A stretch of 64,000 bases of DNA from an uncultured Lachnospiraceae bacterium (GTDB lineage Bacteria > Bacillota > Clostridia > Lachnospirales > Lachnospiraceae): the NCBI GenBank assembly GCA_910586125.1, contig CAJUHP010000003.1, forward strand, positions 11,162 through 75,161. The letters run 5' to 3'. Positions 34,688 through 44,548 of the stretch are shown in pieces. Below the pieces are notes generated by a model, which had not been told where the DNA came from, made no database searches, and saw only the letters and a program-made list of their open reading frames with translations. The stretch's first letter is position 1. Each line of letters starts with the position of its first letter. The position numbers and the translations under genes are program-made.

Positions 34688-36832
34688 CTAGTGGCGGTAC
34701 CCTGTGCTCTGCCCTGTGAACACGGCCACGGATCGGGGGCGCATGATAAAGCTGCCGTCGATACGGGTTTCCTTGCCTTCCGGATAGGTATAGCGCCCCT
34801 CTCCGTCCCCGTAGGTGTTGACGCTGAGATACCATGCGGTTCCGCTCTGCAGGATGGGGAGAGTAATCACCACGTCATACCAGTAGGTGTTGACGGCGAC
34901 GTAGACCAGATCGTCGCAGCCTTTTTTCTTGTCATAACCGGCAAAGCTGACTGCCAGCGTGCGGGCATTTCGGGGAATATTCAGCTTTTCCGCATTGACG
35001 TCATGGGTATGAAGCGGTTCCATACCACAGACGGCATCCGGAAGCTGCCGGCTGATAACCGGGTGTTTCTTTCGGTAAGCGATCATAAAACGGAAGAATT
35101 CAAACTGTTCCCGGTTCTTTTCCAGAAGACTCCAGTCCAGCCAGGAGATCTCGTTGTCCTGACAATAGCAGTTGTTATTGCCGTACTGCGTGTTGCCGAA
35201 TTCATCTCCGGCCAGAAACATGGGGGCACCGCGGCTGCACATCAGAACAGCGCAGGCATTGCGGATCATGCGTCTGCGCAGAGAGAGGACTTCCGGATCG
35301 TTCGTCTCGCCTTCTGCCCCGCAGTTCCAGCTTCTGTTATCGTTGGCGCCGTCCGTATTGTTCCAGCCGTTCTGGTAATTGTGCTTCTCATTGTAGGAAT
35401 ACAGATCATATAAGGTAAAACCATCGTGGCAGGTCAGAAAGTTGACGCAGGAGTTATAGCCGGCATAATCGCCCTTGTAGATCGAATACATGCCGCCGTA
35501 GAGATCTCCGGAGCCGGAGATGCTCCAGGCAGCGTTCCAGGCTTCCCAGGCTTCTCCTTTCAAAAACGAGCGCATGGCGTCCCGGTAGCGCCCGTTCCAC
35601 TCGGCCCAGCGCCGGCTGGCTGGAAAACAGCCGACCTGATACATACCGCCGGCATCCCAGGCTTCCGCGATCAGCTTGACATTGCTGAGTACAGGATCAT
35701 AGGACAGGCTGCGCAGCAGAGGCGGATTGTTCATGGGAGAGCCGTCCTCATTGCGCCCCAGAATGCTGGCCAGATCAAAGCGGAAGCCATCTACACGGTA
35801 ATTGACGGTCCAGTAGCGCAAACATTCCATTATGAGCTGCTGAACGATGGGATGATTGCAGTTTAAGGTGTTGCCGCAGCCGCTGAAATTATAATAGTTG
35901 CCGTCGGGCGTCAGCATGTAATACACTTGATTGTCCAATCCCTTGAAGCTGAAGACCGGCCCCTTTTCGTTGCCCTCCGCCGTATGGTTGAAGACGACGT
36001 CAAGAATAACCTCAATATCGTTCTCATGCAGTGTTTTAATCAGATCCTTCAGTTCCGTCCCCTCATGATTGTATTCGTCTGTGGCGACGTACTCCAGGTT
36101 GGGGGCAAAAAAGCCTACGGTATTATAGCCCCAGTAGTCCAGGAGCTGTTTGCCGTCCACCTCTCTGGCCGAGTTGGTCTCATCGAATTCAAAGATGGGC
36201 ATCAGCTCGACCGCATTGATGCCGAGTTCTTTCAGATAGGGAATTTTTTCCTTCAGTCCGGCAAAAGTCCCCTTATGCTCCACGCCCGATGACGCATGGC
36301 GGGTAAAGCCGCGCACATGGAGTTCATAGATAATCAGATCGCAGAGCTCCTTGGAGGACTGCGGCATATTGCCCCAGTCGTAGATATCCTTGACAACTCT
36401 GGCGCGGTAGTGGCGGTAATCGCGGTGCCCCCATTCGCTGCGGCCGGTGACGGCTCTGGCATAAGGGTCCAAAAGAATGGCGTTTCGATCAAAGATGAGC
36501 CCCTTCTCCGGAACGTAAGGCCCGTCGATCCGGTAGGCATATTCAAAATCTTCAATATTCAGGCCGAATACGATCATCGAGTAGACATCACCGATCTTGT
36601 ATTCCTCAGGAAACGGAAGGACAGCGTAGGGTTCTTCCTCATTGCGGTGAAAAAGTAAAAGTTCGCAGGATGTGCCCTCGTGGGTATGAATTGTAAAATT
36701 AACTCCGCAGGGCATAGCCATGGCGCCGTTAAAATCAAACATGCCGGGGCGTACCGGATAACCGGAGATTTCACCTAACGGAGAGACCGACACGGGATAA
36801 TCCAGCGTATAATTCGGGTTGTACAGTTTCAA
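34688..36832 (-). CDS. glgX: Glycogen debranching enzyme GlgX/isoamylase (GH13)
   Basis: A 714-residue enzyme that splits alpha-1,6 branches of glycogen or starch. An N-terminal CBM48 (about 1-150) precedes the GH13 barrel: region I DVVFNHTAEG, region II GFRFDLASIL with the nucleophile D near 353, region III AEAWD with the acid E near 389, region IV FLTCHDG near 467. The start is TTG at 36832, after AGGAGG. It has its own promoter with an inverted repeat over the -35. It stands alone, so other glycogen genes lie elsewhere. Confidence 0.92.
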   Translation of the reverse strand: MKLYNPNYTLDYPVSVSPLGEISGYPVRPGMFDFNGAMAMPCGVNFTIHTHEGTSCELLLFHRNEEEPYAVLPFPEEYKIGDVYSMIVFGLNIEDFEYAYRIDGPYVPEKGLIFDRNAILLDPYARAVTGRSEWGHRDYRHYRARVVKDIYDWGNMPQSSKELCDLIIYELHVRGFTRHASSGVEHKGTFAGLKEKIPYLKELGINAVELMPIFEFDETNSAREVDGKQLLDYWGYNTVGFFAPNLEYVATDEYNHEGTELKDLIKTLHENDIEVILDVVFNHTAEGNEKGPVFSFKGLDNQVYYMLTPDGNYYNFSGCGNTLNCNHPIVQQLIMECLRYWTVNYRVDGFRFDLASILGRNEDGSPMNNPPLLRSLSYDPVLSNVKLIAEAWDAGGMYQVGCFPASRRWAEWNGRYRDAMRSFLKGEAWEAWNAAWSISGSGDLYGGMYSIYKGDYAGYNSCVNFLTCHDGFTLYDLYSYNEKHNYQNGWNNTDGANDNRSWNCGAEGETNDPEVLSLRRRMIRNACAVLMCSRGAPMFLAGDEFGNTQYGNNNCYCQDNEISWLDWSLLEKNREQFEFFRFMIAYRKKHPVISRQLPDAVCGMEPLHTHDVNAEKLNIPRNARTLAVSFAGYDKKKGCDDLVYVAVNTYWYDVVITLPILQSGTAWYLSVNTYGDGEGRYTYPEGKETRIDGSFIMRPRSVAVFTGQSTGYRH

Positions 36833-36855
36833 CAGATTCCTCCTGTTTGAATTGG

Positions 36856-36879
36856 CTCCGGCAAAAAGTTCTGCCGGAG
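36856..36879 (-). repeat. Stem-loop in the glgX leader
   Basis: CTCCGGCA and TGCCGGAG pair perfectly around an 8-base loop, 24 nt before the TTG start. It could affect translation or transcript stability. Confidence 0.5.
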
Positions 36880-36928
36880 ATGTGACAGAAAAAGCGAAAC
36901 GCAGCAGTTTCTGGGATGCTCGTATGAG

Positions 36929-36957
36929 AGTATACCTGAAGAAACCGATAAAGTCTA
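36929..36957 (-). promoter_or_regulatory. Promoter of glgX with overlapping palindrome
   Basis: On the minus strand, TAGACT (36952-36957), 17-bp spacer, TATACT (36929-36934). The palindrome CCGATA-AAGTC-TATCGG (36945-36961) covers the -35 and could be an operator. Confidence 0.5.
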
Positions 36958-37069
36958 TCGGCTTTTGTCGATTTGTAGACTTTTACATATTTTTGCCTTC
37001 CGCGGAATACATTAGTAATAACACTGCCATACTGCATACCTGTGTGACCCGTATTCCTGCATCTTTTTG

Positions 37070-37098
37070 TTGTGTCATTCCCGAAAATATTGTATACT
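37070..37098 (+). promoter_or_regulatory. Promoter of the dgt-dnaG-rpoD operon
   Basis: -35 TTGTGT (37070-37075), 17-bp spacer, -10 TATACT (37093-37098). Confidence 0.6.
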
Positions 37099-37163
37099 GA
37101 ATACAAAAGGCAGAGTCTGATTCTGCCATGACACAGCTATCGAAAGGCAGGTGAAGCCTGACA

Positions 37164-38168
37164 ATGACCATTCGAGAAACCCTGGAAGAACAGGAAGAAA
37201 AAACTCTGAGCCCTTATGCGTCGCTGGCAGCAAAGTCAAAAGGCCGGGATATTTTGGAAGAACCCTGCGATATCCGCACCGTCTATCAGAGGGATCGGGA
37301 TCGCATTCTCCACAGCAAGTCTTTTCGCCGTCTGAAGCACAAGACACAGGTATTTCTGGCGCCGGAGGGCGATCACTACCGAACCCGCCTGACGCATACG
37401 CTGGAAGTGGCGCAGATTGCCCGCACGATAGCCAGAGCGCTCCGGCTTAATGAGGATCTGACAGAGGCGATCGCCCTGGGCCACGATCTGGGCCACACGC
37501 CTTTTGGCCATGCGGGAGAGGAGGCGCTGGATTCGGTCTGCCGGGAAGGGTTTGCCCACTACCGGCAGAGCGTACGGGTGGTGGAGGTTCTGGAAAAGAA
37601 AGGAGCAGGGCTGAATCTGACCTTTGAGGTGCGGGATGGGATCTTAAACCACCGGACATCGGGACGTCCTTCCACGCTGGAAGGACAGGTGGTGCGGCTG
37701 TCGGATAAAATCGCCTATATCAATCATGACATTGACGACGCGATCCGCGCCGGGCTGATGGAAGAATACACGCTGCCGCGGGAGATGACGGATGTGCTGG
37801 GACATTCGGTCAGAGAACGGCTGAATACGCTGATCCATGATGTGATTGCCAACAGCGCCGGGTGTGCCTTCGTAAAGATGTCCGGCGTCATGGAGGAGGC
37901 GATGAAGGATCTGCGCAGTTATATGTTCCGGAATCTTTATCTGAATCCGCTTCCAAAAAGGGAAGATCAGAAAGCCAAGAACCTGCTGATTCATCTGTAT
38001 CAATATTATCTGGACAGGCCCCACGAGCTGCCGGATGAGTACCGTTTGATGAAAGAGCAGAGAGGGGAATCCACCGAGCGGGTAATCTGTGACTACATAG
38101 CGGGGATGAGCGACGGATATGCCATTGCGGCATTTGAAGAACTTTTCATTCCCCATGCGTGGAAGTAG
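37164..38168 (+). CDS. dgt: dGTP triphosphohydrolase-like protein
   Basis: A 334-residue HD-domain enzyme. Metal motifs are HTLEVAQIARTIARALRL and GHDLGHTPFGHAGE (HD), with a third metal aspartate in SDKIAYINHDIDD. It hydrolyses dGTP or other dNTPs to the nucleoside and triphosphate, balancing nucleotide pools. It lies 13 bp before dnaG in the same operon. Size and motifs match the Firmicutes Dgt-like group. Confidence 0.92.
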   Translation: MTIRETLEEQEEKTLSPYASLAAKSKGRDILEEPCDIRTVYQRDRDRILHSKSFRRLKHKTQVFLAPEGDHYRTRLTHTLEVAQIARTIARALRLNEDLTEAIALGHDLGHTPFGHAGEEALDSVCREGFAHYRQSVRVVEVLEKKGAGLNLTFEVRDGILNHRTSGRPSTLEGQVVRLSDKIAYINHDIDDAIRAGLMEEYTLPREMTDVLGHSVRERLNTLIHDVIANSAGCAFVKMSGVMEEAMKDLRSYMFRNLYLNPLPKREDQKAKNLLIHLYQYYLDRPHELPDEYRLMKEQRGESTERVICDYIAGMSDGYAIAAFEELFIPHAWK

Positions 38169-38181
38169 AAGGAGGGAGCCG

Positions 38182-39945
38182 ATGTACTATCCGGATGAGC
38201 TGGTGGAGGAGATCCGAACCAGAAATGACATCGTCGATGTGGTGGGCCAGTATGTCCGGCTGACAAAACGGGGGAGCACCTATTTCGGCCTCTGCCCGTT
38301 TCACAATGAAAAGACCGCATCGTTTTCGGTAGTGCCAGCCAAACAGATGTACTACTGTTTCGGCTGTCATGCAGGGGGCAATGTGATCACGTTTCTGATG
38401 GAGTATGAGGGGGACACGTTTCCGGAGGCGCTCAAAACCCTGGCCGACCGGGCTGGGATCGCTCTGCCGCAGAGAGAGGCGACGGAACAGGAAAAGCAGG
38501 AGGCAGATCTGCGCAGCCGGCTGCTGGAGATCAACAAGGAGGCGGGCCGGTACTTTTACTATCAGATGCGGGGCGACAGAGAACAGAAAGCCTACCGCTA
38601 TCTGACAGAAAGGGGATTGTCGGATGAGACCATCCGCCGGTTTGGCCTTGGTTTTTCCAATCCGTATGAGAACGATCTGTATCAGTATCTGAAGAAAAAA
38701 GGGTACAAGGATGAGGTTCTCAAGGAAACCGGCCTGGTCAAAATCGAGGAAAGAGGCTGTTACGATAAGTTTTGGAACCGGGTGATGTTTCCGATTATGG
38801 ATGTAAACAGCCGGATCATCGGTTTCGGGGGCCGTGTTCTGGGAAAGGGGGAGCCGAAATACCTCAATTCGCCGGAGACAAAAGTGTTTGACAAAGGGCG
38901 GAATCTCTATGGGCTGCATATTGCCCGCAGCTCCAGAGAGCCGTATATTCTGATCTGCGAGGGATATATGGATACAATTTCTCTGCATCAGGCCGGTTTT
39001 ACCAATGCGGCCGCCTGTCTGGGAACCGCCATGACGCAGGGACAGGCCAATCTGTTAAAGCGCTATACCAGCCAGATTATCCTGACATACGACAGCGATG
39101 CGGCCGGTATCAAAGCGGCCCTGCGGGCGATTCCGATCCTGAAAGAAGCGGGGATGACGGTAAAAGTACTGAATCTGCAGCCCTTTAAGGACCCGGACGA
39201 GTTTATCAAAAACCGGGGAGCCAAAGCCTTTCGCCAGCGGATCGAGGAAGCGGCGGGCAGTTTTCTGTTTGAGATTGCCCAAGTCTATGCGCAGTATGAT
39301 ATGAAGGACCCAGAGAGCAAGACAAGCTTTCACCGCGCCGTCGCGAAAAGACTCTGCGGCTTTGGCTCGGAGCTGGAGCGCAGCAATTATCTGGAAGCCG
39401 TCTGCGAACAGTATCGGATTCCCCTGCAGAGTATGCAGAAGATGGTTCTGGAGGAGGCCCGCCGTACCGGGCTTGCCGGCGGGGAAACGCAGGTTCGCGC
39501 AAAAAGCCGCGAGAAAAAAAAGGAGCGGGAGGACGGGATTCACACTTCCCAAAAACTGCTTCTGACCTGGCTGATCGAGGCGCCTCATCTGTACCATAAG
39601 ATTGCCGGCCTGCTGGGCCCGGAGGATTTTACGGAAGATCTGTACCGCCGGGCGGCGGGAATGGTTTGGGAACAGCTTCGCACCGGCATGGTGAATCCGG
39701 CCGGTATTGTGAATCATTTTATCAACGACGCCGAGGAATATAAGGAGGTGGCGGCCCTGTTTAATACCAGGCTGCGGGGAGGCATGACAAAGGCAGAGCA
39801 GGAGAAAGCGTTTACGGAAACCGTGCTGCGCGTCAAACAAAACAGTTTGCAAGAGGCCAGCCGCCATGCCGCGGACGCAGCGTCCCTTCAGGAAGTGATC
39901 AAACAGCAGGCCAGTCTTCGGAATCTGCATATTTCCTTTGATTAA
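38182..39945 (+). CDS. dnaG: DNA primase
   Basis: A 587-residue primase that lays RNA primers for DNA replication. An N-terminal zinc finger (CPFHNEKTASFSV then YYCFGCHAGG, about 38-63) precedes the TOPRIM domain, with EGYMD near 260, TYDSDAAGIKAALR near 309 and DPDEFI near 345. The C-terminal ~150 residues are the helicase-binding domain. The ATG at 38182 follows AAGGAGGG and lies 13 bp after dgt. rpoD follows 41 bp later, the classic macromolecular-synthesis arrangement. Confidence 0.96.
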   Translation: MYYPDELVEEIRTRNDIVDVVGQYVRLTKRGSTYFGLCPFHNEKTASFSVVPAKQMYYCFGCHAGGNVITFLMEYEGDTFPEALKTLADRAGIALPQREATEQEKQEADLRSRLLEINKEAGRYFYYQMRGDREQKAYRYLTERGLSDETIRRFGLGFSNPYENDLYQYLKKKGYKDEVLKETGLVKIEERGCYDKFWNRVMFPIMDVNSRIIGFGGRVLGKGEPKYLNSPETKVFDKGRNLYGLHIARSSREPYILICEGYMDTISLHQAGFTNAAACLGTAMTQGQANLLKRYTSQIILTYDSDAAGIKAALRAIPILKEAGMTVKVLNLQPFKDPDEFIKNRGAKAFRQRIEEAAGSFLFEIAQVYAQYDMKDPESKTSFHRAVAKRLCGFGSELERSNYLEAVCEQYRIPLQSMQKMVLEEARRTGLAGGETQVRAKSREKKKEREDGIHTSQKLLLTWLIEAPHLYHKIAGLLGPEDFTEDLYRRAAGMVWEQLRTGMVNPAGIVNHFINDAEEYKEVAALFNTRLRGGMTKAEQEKAFTETVLRVKQNSLQEASRHAADAASLQEVIKQQASLRNLHISFD

Positions 39946-39986
39946 GGACAGAATGAAAGATAAAATAGGATACAGAGAGGAGACGC

Positions 39987-40922
39987 ATGAGCGGACAGAT
40001 GGAAAGACCCCTGACAGAAGCGCAGGAAAAGGAGATTCCGTTGCTTGAGATGGATGATGAGACACCCATTGATACACAGGATGAGATATCGGAAGAGAGC
40101 GACGATCCGGTTCGGGCCTATCTGAAGGAAATCGGAAAAATTCCTCTGCTGACCGGAGAGGAAGAGGCCGAACTGGCAAAACGGATCGAGGCGGGAGACG
40201 AGCAGGCTAAGAAACGGCTGGCTGAGGGAAACCTGCGTCTTGTGGTGAGTATTGCAAAGCGTTATACCGGTCACGGCCTGCAGCTTTTGGACTTGATCCA
40301 GGAGGGGAATATCGGCCTGATGAAAGCGGTGGAGAAATTCGACTACCATAAGGGTTTTAAATTCAGCACCTATGCGACTTGGTGGATTCGCCAATCTCTG
40401 ACCCGATCCATAGCGGACCAGTCCCGGACGATCCGGATTCCGGTTCACATGGTAGAAAATATAAACCGTCTGATGCGCACGGCACGCGCTATGACGCAGG
40501 AGCTGCACCGGGAGCCGACGCCGGAAGAGCTGGCAGCCCGCCTTGAGATTCCGGTGGAGCGGGTTGTGGAGATCCAGAAATTTGCTATGGAGCCGGTGTC
40601 GCTGGAATCCCCGGTGGGCGATGAGGAGGATACGCATCTGGGCGATTTTATCCGGGACGAGCAGAGCGTAGTTCCGGCGGACGAGGCGACGCTGACTGTG
40701 CTGCGGGAGCAGCTTCAGGAGGTACTGGAAACGCTCAGTCCCAGAGAACAGCAGGTGATCCGCCTGCGTTTCGGACTGACGGACGGACATGTGAGGACCC
40801 TGGAGGAGGTGGGGCGGGAGTTCCATGTGACCAGAGAGCGGATTCGCCAGATCGAGGGAAAGGCGCTGCGCAAACTGCGTCATCCCAGCCGGAGCCGGCG
40901 CCTTCGGGATTTTTTGGAGTAG
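39987..40922 (+). CDS. rpoD: Primary-type RNA polymerase sigma factor
   Basis: A 311-residue sigma-70 factor. Region 1.2 starts DDPVRAYLKEIG (about 32); region 2 is complete with LIQEGNIGLMKAVEKFDY, KFSTYATWWIRQ (-10 recognition); region 3 follows; region 4.2 reads HVTRERIRQIEGKALRKLRH (-35 recognition). The acidic region 1.1 of larger primary sigma factors is short (about 30 residues). It is preceded by AGAGGAG. Its position after dnaG supports the housekeeping sigma factor, although the size would also suit a close paralogue. Confidence 0.9.
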   Translation: MSGQMERPLTEAQEKEIPLLEMDDETPIDTQDEISEESDDPVRAYLKEIGKIPLLTGEEEAELAKRIEAGDEQAKKRLAEGNLRLVVSIAKRYTGHGLQLLDLIQEGNIGLMKAVEKFDYHKGFKFSTYATWWIRQSLTRSIADQSRTIRIPVHMVENINRLMRTARAMTQELHREPTPEELAARLEIPVERVVEIQKFAMEPVSLESPVGDEEDTHLGDFIRDEQSVVPADEATLTVLREQLQEVLETLSPREQQVIRLRFGLTDGHVRTLEEVGREFHVTRERIRQIEGKALRKLRHPSRSRRLRDFLE

Positions 40923-40926
40923 CCTT

Positions 40927-41622
40927 ATGAAGAAACTATCAAAACGGATGGCGGCCATCGCATCTTTTGTGCCGCCTGGCAGCCGGATCGCCGACGTGGG
41001 AACCGACCATGGCTATATCCCGATCTGTCTGGTCCAGTCCGGGACAGCGCGTTCGGCCATTGCCATGGATGTGCGGGAGGGGCCGTTGAGCCGGGCCGCA
41101 CAGCATGTGAAGGAATGCGGGCTGGAGGCGCAGATCCGCCTTCGTCTTGGCGACGGCCTTTCGGCCTTGAAGGCTGGCGAGGCGGATACCGTGTTAATCA
41201 GCGGTCTGGGCGGACCTTTGATGCGGGAGATTCTATCCAGGGGAGAACAGGTTGCCGCCTCGGTGCCGTGTTTTGTCCTGTCTCCGCAGTCGGATATTCC
41301 TGGTGTGCGGGTCTTTCTGCGTGAAAACGGATATCGGATCGAGCGGGAAGCCTTTGTTTTGGATGAGGGCAAATATTATACCGTGATGCAGGTGGTTCAC
41401 GGTGAGACTGGCCCGGTCCGGTACATAGATGATCTGTACGGCAAGTATCTGCTGGAACAGCGGGATCCCGTGCTGCGGGAATTTCTGACCCGGCAGGCAG
41501 GCCGTCTGCGGGAACTTCTTGAAAAAATCGAGGATTCTCCCAGGGATGAGACACGGAAAAAAGCGGCTGAGCGGAAAAAAGAATGGGAAGCGGTCAAAGA
41601 AGCGCTTGCGGTTATGACATAG
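40927..41622 (+). CDS. trmK: tRNA (adenine22-N1)-methyltransferase
   Basis: A 231-residue SAM-dependent methyltransferase that modifies A22 of tRNA. The SAM-binding motif is RIADVGTDHGYIPI (about 20-33), followed by AIAMDVREGPL and the catalytic SGLGGPLM near 97. The C-terminal ~70 residues are a coiled coil typical of TrmK. It lies 4 bp after rpoD in the operon. Its size and neighbour (a Nif3-like gene) are the norm in Firmicutes. Confidence 0.92.
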   Translation: MKKLSKRMAAIASFVPPGSRIADVGTDHGYIPICLVQSGTARSAIAMDVREGPLSRAAQHVKECGLEAQIRLRLGDGLSALKAGEADTVLISGLGGPLMREILSRGEQVAASVPCFVLSPQSDIPGVRVFLRENGYRIEREAFVLDEGKYYTVMQVVHGETGPVRYIDDLYGKYLLEQRDPVLREFLTRQAGRLRELLEKIEDSPRDETRKKAAERKKEWEAVKEALAVMT

Positions 41623-41634
41623 GAGGGGATGGCG

Positions 41635-42429
41635 ATGGAGTGCAGAGAGATATTAGAAGTACTGAATCGGGTGGCGGACGTATCGTTTGCCTGCGGCTGG
41701 GATAATGTGGGCTTATTAGCCGGGCGGCTGGATAAGGAGGTTCATCGGGTAACGGTGGCGCTGGACGCGGACGAGAGGGCGATCGAGGAGGCGGTGGCCG
41801 GCGGCAGCGAACTTCTGCTGACGCATCACCCTCTGATTTTTTCCCCGCTCAAGCGGATCACCGACGAATCGCTGACGGGCCGCCGTCTGCTGACGCTTTT
41901 GCGCAGGGATATCTGCCTGATCAGTATGCACACAAATTTTGATATTGCGCCCGGATGTATGGCGGATTTGGCCGCAGACCGGCTGGGGCTGTTAAACCGG
42001 GAGCCGCTGATGGTGACGGGGCAGGGGCTGGAGGGACCGTATGGCCTGGGAGCAGTCGGAAGTCCCAGAGAAGGGCGGCTGCCATTGGACAAGCTCTGTG
42101 CGCAGGTGAAGGAGGCGTTCGGACTGGAGATGGTGCAGCTTTACGCTCCCGCCGTACCGGAGGATGTGACCCGGATTGCCCTGTGCCCCGGTTCCGGCAA
42201 AGACGCGCTGGAGCCAGCCCGCGCGGCCGGGGCGCAGGTGCTTGTCACCGGCGATATTACGTATCATTACGGAGTGGAGGCCGCAGCCGAAGGGCTGGCG
42301 GTTGTGGATGCAGGACATTATGGGCTGGAGCATATTTTTATTCCGTTTATGGAGGCATACCTCAAAAAACAGCTTCCGGCTCTGTCGGTGGATGCGGTGG
42401 ATATCTGTCAGCCGTCACGTTTTTTGTAA
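41635..42429 (+). CDS. Nif3-like dinuclear metal centre protein
   Basis: A 264-residue hexameric-barrel protein with a two-metal site. Metal ligands are visible in LLTHHPLIF (about residues 60-70), SMHTNFDIAPGC and VDAGHYGLEH near 225-235. The function of the family, also called YqfO in Bacillus, remains unclear; some members are linked to GTP cyclohydrolase I-type sequence only by name. The ATG at 41635 is 8 nt from AGGAGG, while an ATG at 41629 is only 2 nt from it. It follows trmK by 12 bp. Confidence 0.9.
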   Translation: MECREILEVLNRVADVSFACGWDNVGLLAGRLDKEVHRVTVALDADERAIEEAVAGGSELLLTHHPLIFSPLKRITDESLTGRRLLTLLRRDICLISMHTNFDIAPGCMADLAADRLGLLNREPLMVTGQGLEGPYGLGAVGSPREGRLPLDKLCAQVKEAFGLEMVQLYAPAVPEDVTRIALCPGSGKDALEPARAAGAQVLVTGDITYHYGVEAAAEGLAVVDAGHYGLEHIFIPFMEAYLKKQLPALSVDAVDICQPSRFL

Positions 42430-42478
42430 GGCGGCAATACTAAATAGTAAGAGAAGGGTTTGAGAAGGAGAACGAAAG

Positions 42479-44155
42479 ATGGGAGAGATGAAAACGTATC
42501 AGGTAACAGTAAAAGGAAAGACCTGCGCGTATCCGGAGGGGACACTTTACGAGCAGATTGCAGCGGAACAGGCAAAAGCGTATAAAGCGCCGATTATCCT
42601 GGCGCGAGCCGGAGGAAAACTGTGCGAGCTGACGAACCGTCTGCACCAGGATGTGACGTTGGATTTTGTCACCATGACCGAGACGGCCGGCATACAGAGC
42701 TATCACCGCAGTGTGAAGCTTCTGGCACTGTATGCGTTTTACAAGGTGGCAGGACACGAAAATGTGGAGAAAATCACAGTGGAATTCTCTGTCAGCCGCG
42801 GCCTGTATCTGGAGCCGGAAGGGAATTTTGAGCTGGGTGGAGCGCTTTTAGAGAAGGTGGAAAAGAAGATGCAGGAGTTGGTCCAGGAGCAGCTACCCAT
42901 TGAAAAACGGGCGGTTTCCACGGATGAGGCAATTGAAATTTTCCGCCGTCACAATATGCCGGACAAGGAAAAGCTGTTTTCTTACCGCCGGGTTTCGCGA
43001 GTCAATCTGTACAGTATCAATAAGTTTGAAGACTATTTCTACGGCTACATGGTTCCGAATACCGGATATCTGAAATGGTTTAAGCTGTATCCTTACGCCA
43101 AGGGGTTTGTAATCCAGCTTCCGCAGAAAGAAAAGCCGACGGAGATCGCCCCGTTTGTACCCAGTGAAAAGGTGTTTTGCACCCTGCAGGAATCCAACGA
43201 GTGGGGAAAGCGCCTGGGGGTCAACGCGGTAGGGGATCTCAACGATCTGATCGTGCGCGGCGATCTGGGGGAACTGATTCTGATTCAGGAAGCGCTGATG
43301 GAAAAGAAGCTGGGAAAGATTGCGGAGGCGATTGCGCAGGACCGCCGCAAGCGGATTGTGCTGATTGCCGGACCGTCTTCGTCGGGAAAAACCTCCTTCT
43401 CCCACCGCCTGTCCATCCAGCTCAAAACCTATGGACTGACGCCGCACCCGATTGCCGTGGACAATTATTTCCGTGACCGGACGCTGGCGCCGAAGGACGC
43501 CGACGGCAAATTTAATTTTGAGGCGCTGGAATGCGTGGATGTAGAGCTGTTTAACGAACATATGCTGCGGCTTTTAAATGGAGAGGAAGCGGTGCTTCCC
43601 CGCTACAATTTCAATACGGGCTGTCAGGAGCTGGGGCAGGGAGAACATCTGAAGCTGTCGCCGGACGATATCCTGGTGATTGAAGGGATTCACTGCCTCA
43701 ATAACCGACTGACCTACCGCCTGCCATCCGACTGCCGTTACCGGATCTATATCAGCGCGCTGACGCAGTTAAATATTGACGAACATAACCGGATTCCCAC
43801 GACGGACGGACGCCTGATCCGCCGGATTATCCGGGACGCCAGAACCCGCGGACATTCAGCCCAGGAAACCATCGGGCGCTGGAACAGCGTGCGCCGCGGG
43901 GAAGAAGAGAACATTTTCCCGTATCAGGAGAGCGCGGATGTTGTCTTTAATTCGGCTCTGATCTATGAACTGTCCGTTTTGAAATCCTATGCGGAACCGC
44001 TATTGTTCTCGGTGCCGAGAGACTCGCAGGAATATGAGGAGGCAAAGCGTCTGCTGAAATTTTTTGACTATTTCCTGCCGGTGGCAAGCGAAGACATCCC
44101 TAGAAATTCACTGCTGCGGGAATTTATCGGCGGCAGCCTGTTCCCTGTAGGATAA
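42479..44155 (+). CDS. TGS-domain nucleoside (uridine) kinase
   Basis: A 558-residue fusion. An N-terminal TGS domain (about 1-65, QVTVKGKTCAYPEGTLYEQI) and a threonyl-tRNA-synthetase-like second domain (about 70-230) precede a uridine/phosphoribulokinase-type P-loop kinase: LIAGPSSSGKTSFSHRL near 298, with AVDNYFRDR and VIEGIHCLN downstream. It phosphorylates a nucleoside, probably uridine or cytidine, with ATP. The ATG follows AAGGAG by eight bases. This domain layout is common in Clostridia. It is the last gene before rnpB. Confidence 0.88.
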   Translation: MGEMKTYQVTVKGKTCAYPEGTLYEQIAAEQAKAYKAPIILARAGGKLCELTNRLHQDVTLDFVTMTETAGIQSYHRSVKLLALYAFYKVAGHENVEKITVEFSVSRGLYLEPEGNFELGGALLEKVEKKMQELVQEQLPIEKRAVSTDEAIEIFRRHNMPDKEKLFSYRRVSRVNLYSINKFEDYFYGYMVPNTGYLKWFKLYPYAKGFVIQLPQKEKPTEIAPFVPSEKVFCTLQESNEWGKRLGVNAVGDLNDLIVRGDLGELILIQEALMEKKLGKIAEAIAQDRRKRIVLIAGPSSSGKTSFSHRLSIQLKTYGLTPHPIAVDNYFRDRTLAPKDADGKFNFEALECVDVELFNEHMLRLLNGEEAVLPRYNFNTGCQELGQGEHLKLSPDDILVIEGIHCLNNRLTYRLPSDCRYRIYISALTQLNIDEHNRIPTTDGRLIRRIIRDARTRGHSAQETIGRWNSVRRGEEENIFPYQESADVVFNSALIYELSVLKSYAEPLLFSVPRDSQEYEEAKRLLKFFDYFLPVASEDIPRNSLLREFIGGSLFPVG

Positions 44156-44162
44156 ACATACA

Positions 44163-44191
44163 TTTACAAACGCTTCGATCTGTGCTAAAAT
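44163..44191 (+). promoter_or_regulatory. Promoter of rnpB
   Basis: -35 TTTACA (44163-44168), 17-bp spacer, -10 TAAAAT (44186-44191). The predicted start, about 44198, coincides with the first paired base of the RNA. Confidence 0.8.
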
Positions 44192-44198
44192 GATGTTT

Positions 44199-44548
44199 GC
44201 AACGAGCAGGACAAATGATCGCGGCTGCAAGCGCCGCAAGGCGGCAGGTGAGGAAAGTCCGGGCTTCACAGGGCAGGATGCCGGTTAACGGCCGGTGGAG
44301 GCGACTCCGAGGACAGCGCAACAGAAATAAACCGCCCCATTCGGGGTAAGGGTGGAAAGGCAGTGTAAGAGACTACCGCCGTCCTGGTAACAGGGCGGGC
44401 ACATGCAAGCCCCATCCGAAGCAAGACCAAACAGAAAGCATAAGGCGGCCCGTCTGCTTTCGGGTAGGTCGCTGGAGCCTGGCGGTAACGTCAGGTCTAG
44501 ATAGATGATCATTCACGACAGAACCCGGCTTATCGTTCGGCTCGTTGC
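44199..44548 (+). ncRNA. rnpB: RNase P RNA
   Basis: The catalytic RNA that trims the 5' ends of tRNA precursors. Universal blocks are GAGGAAAGTCC (44250-44260) and ACGACAGAACCCGGCTTAT (44515-44533), the two halves of the P4 region. The ends pair as helix P1: GCAACGAGC (44199-44207) with GCTCGTTGC (44540-44548). The ~350-nt length and paired ends indicate an A-type RNA. Seven T follow, giving the terminator. Confidence 0.97.
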
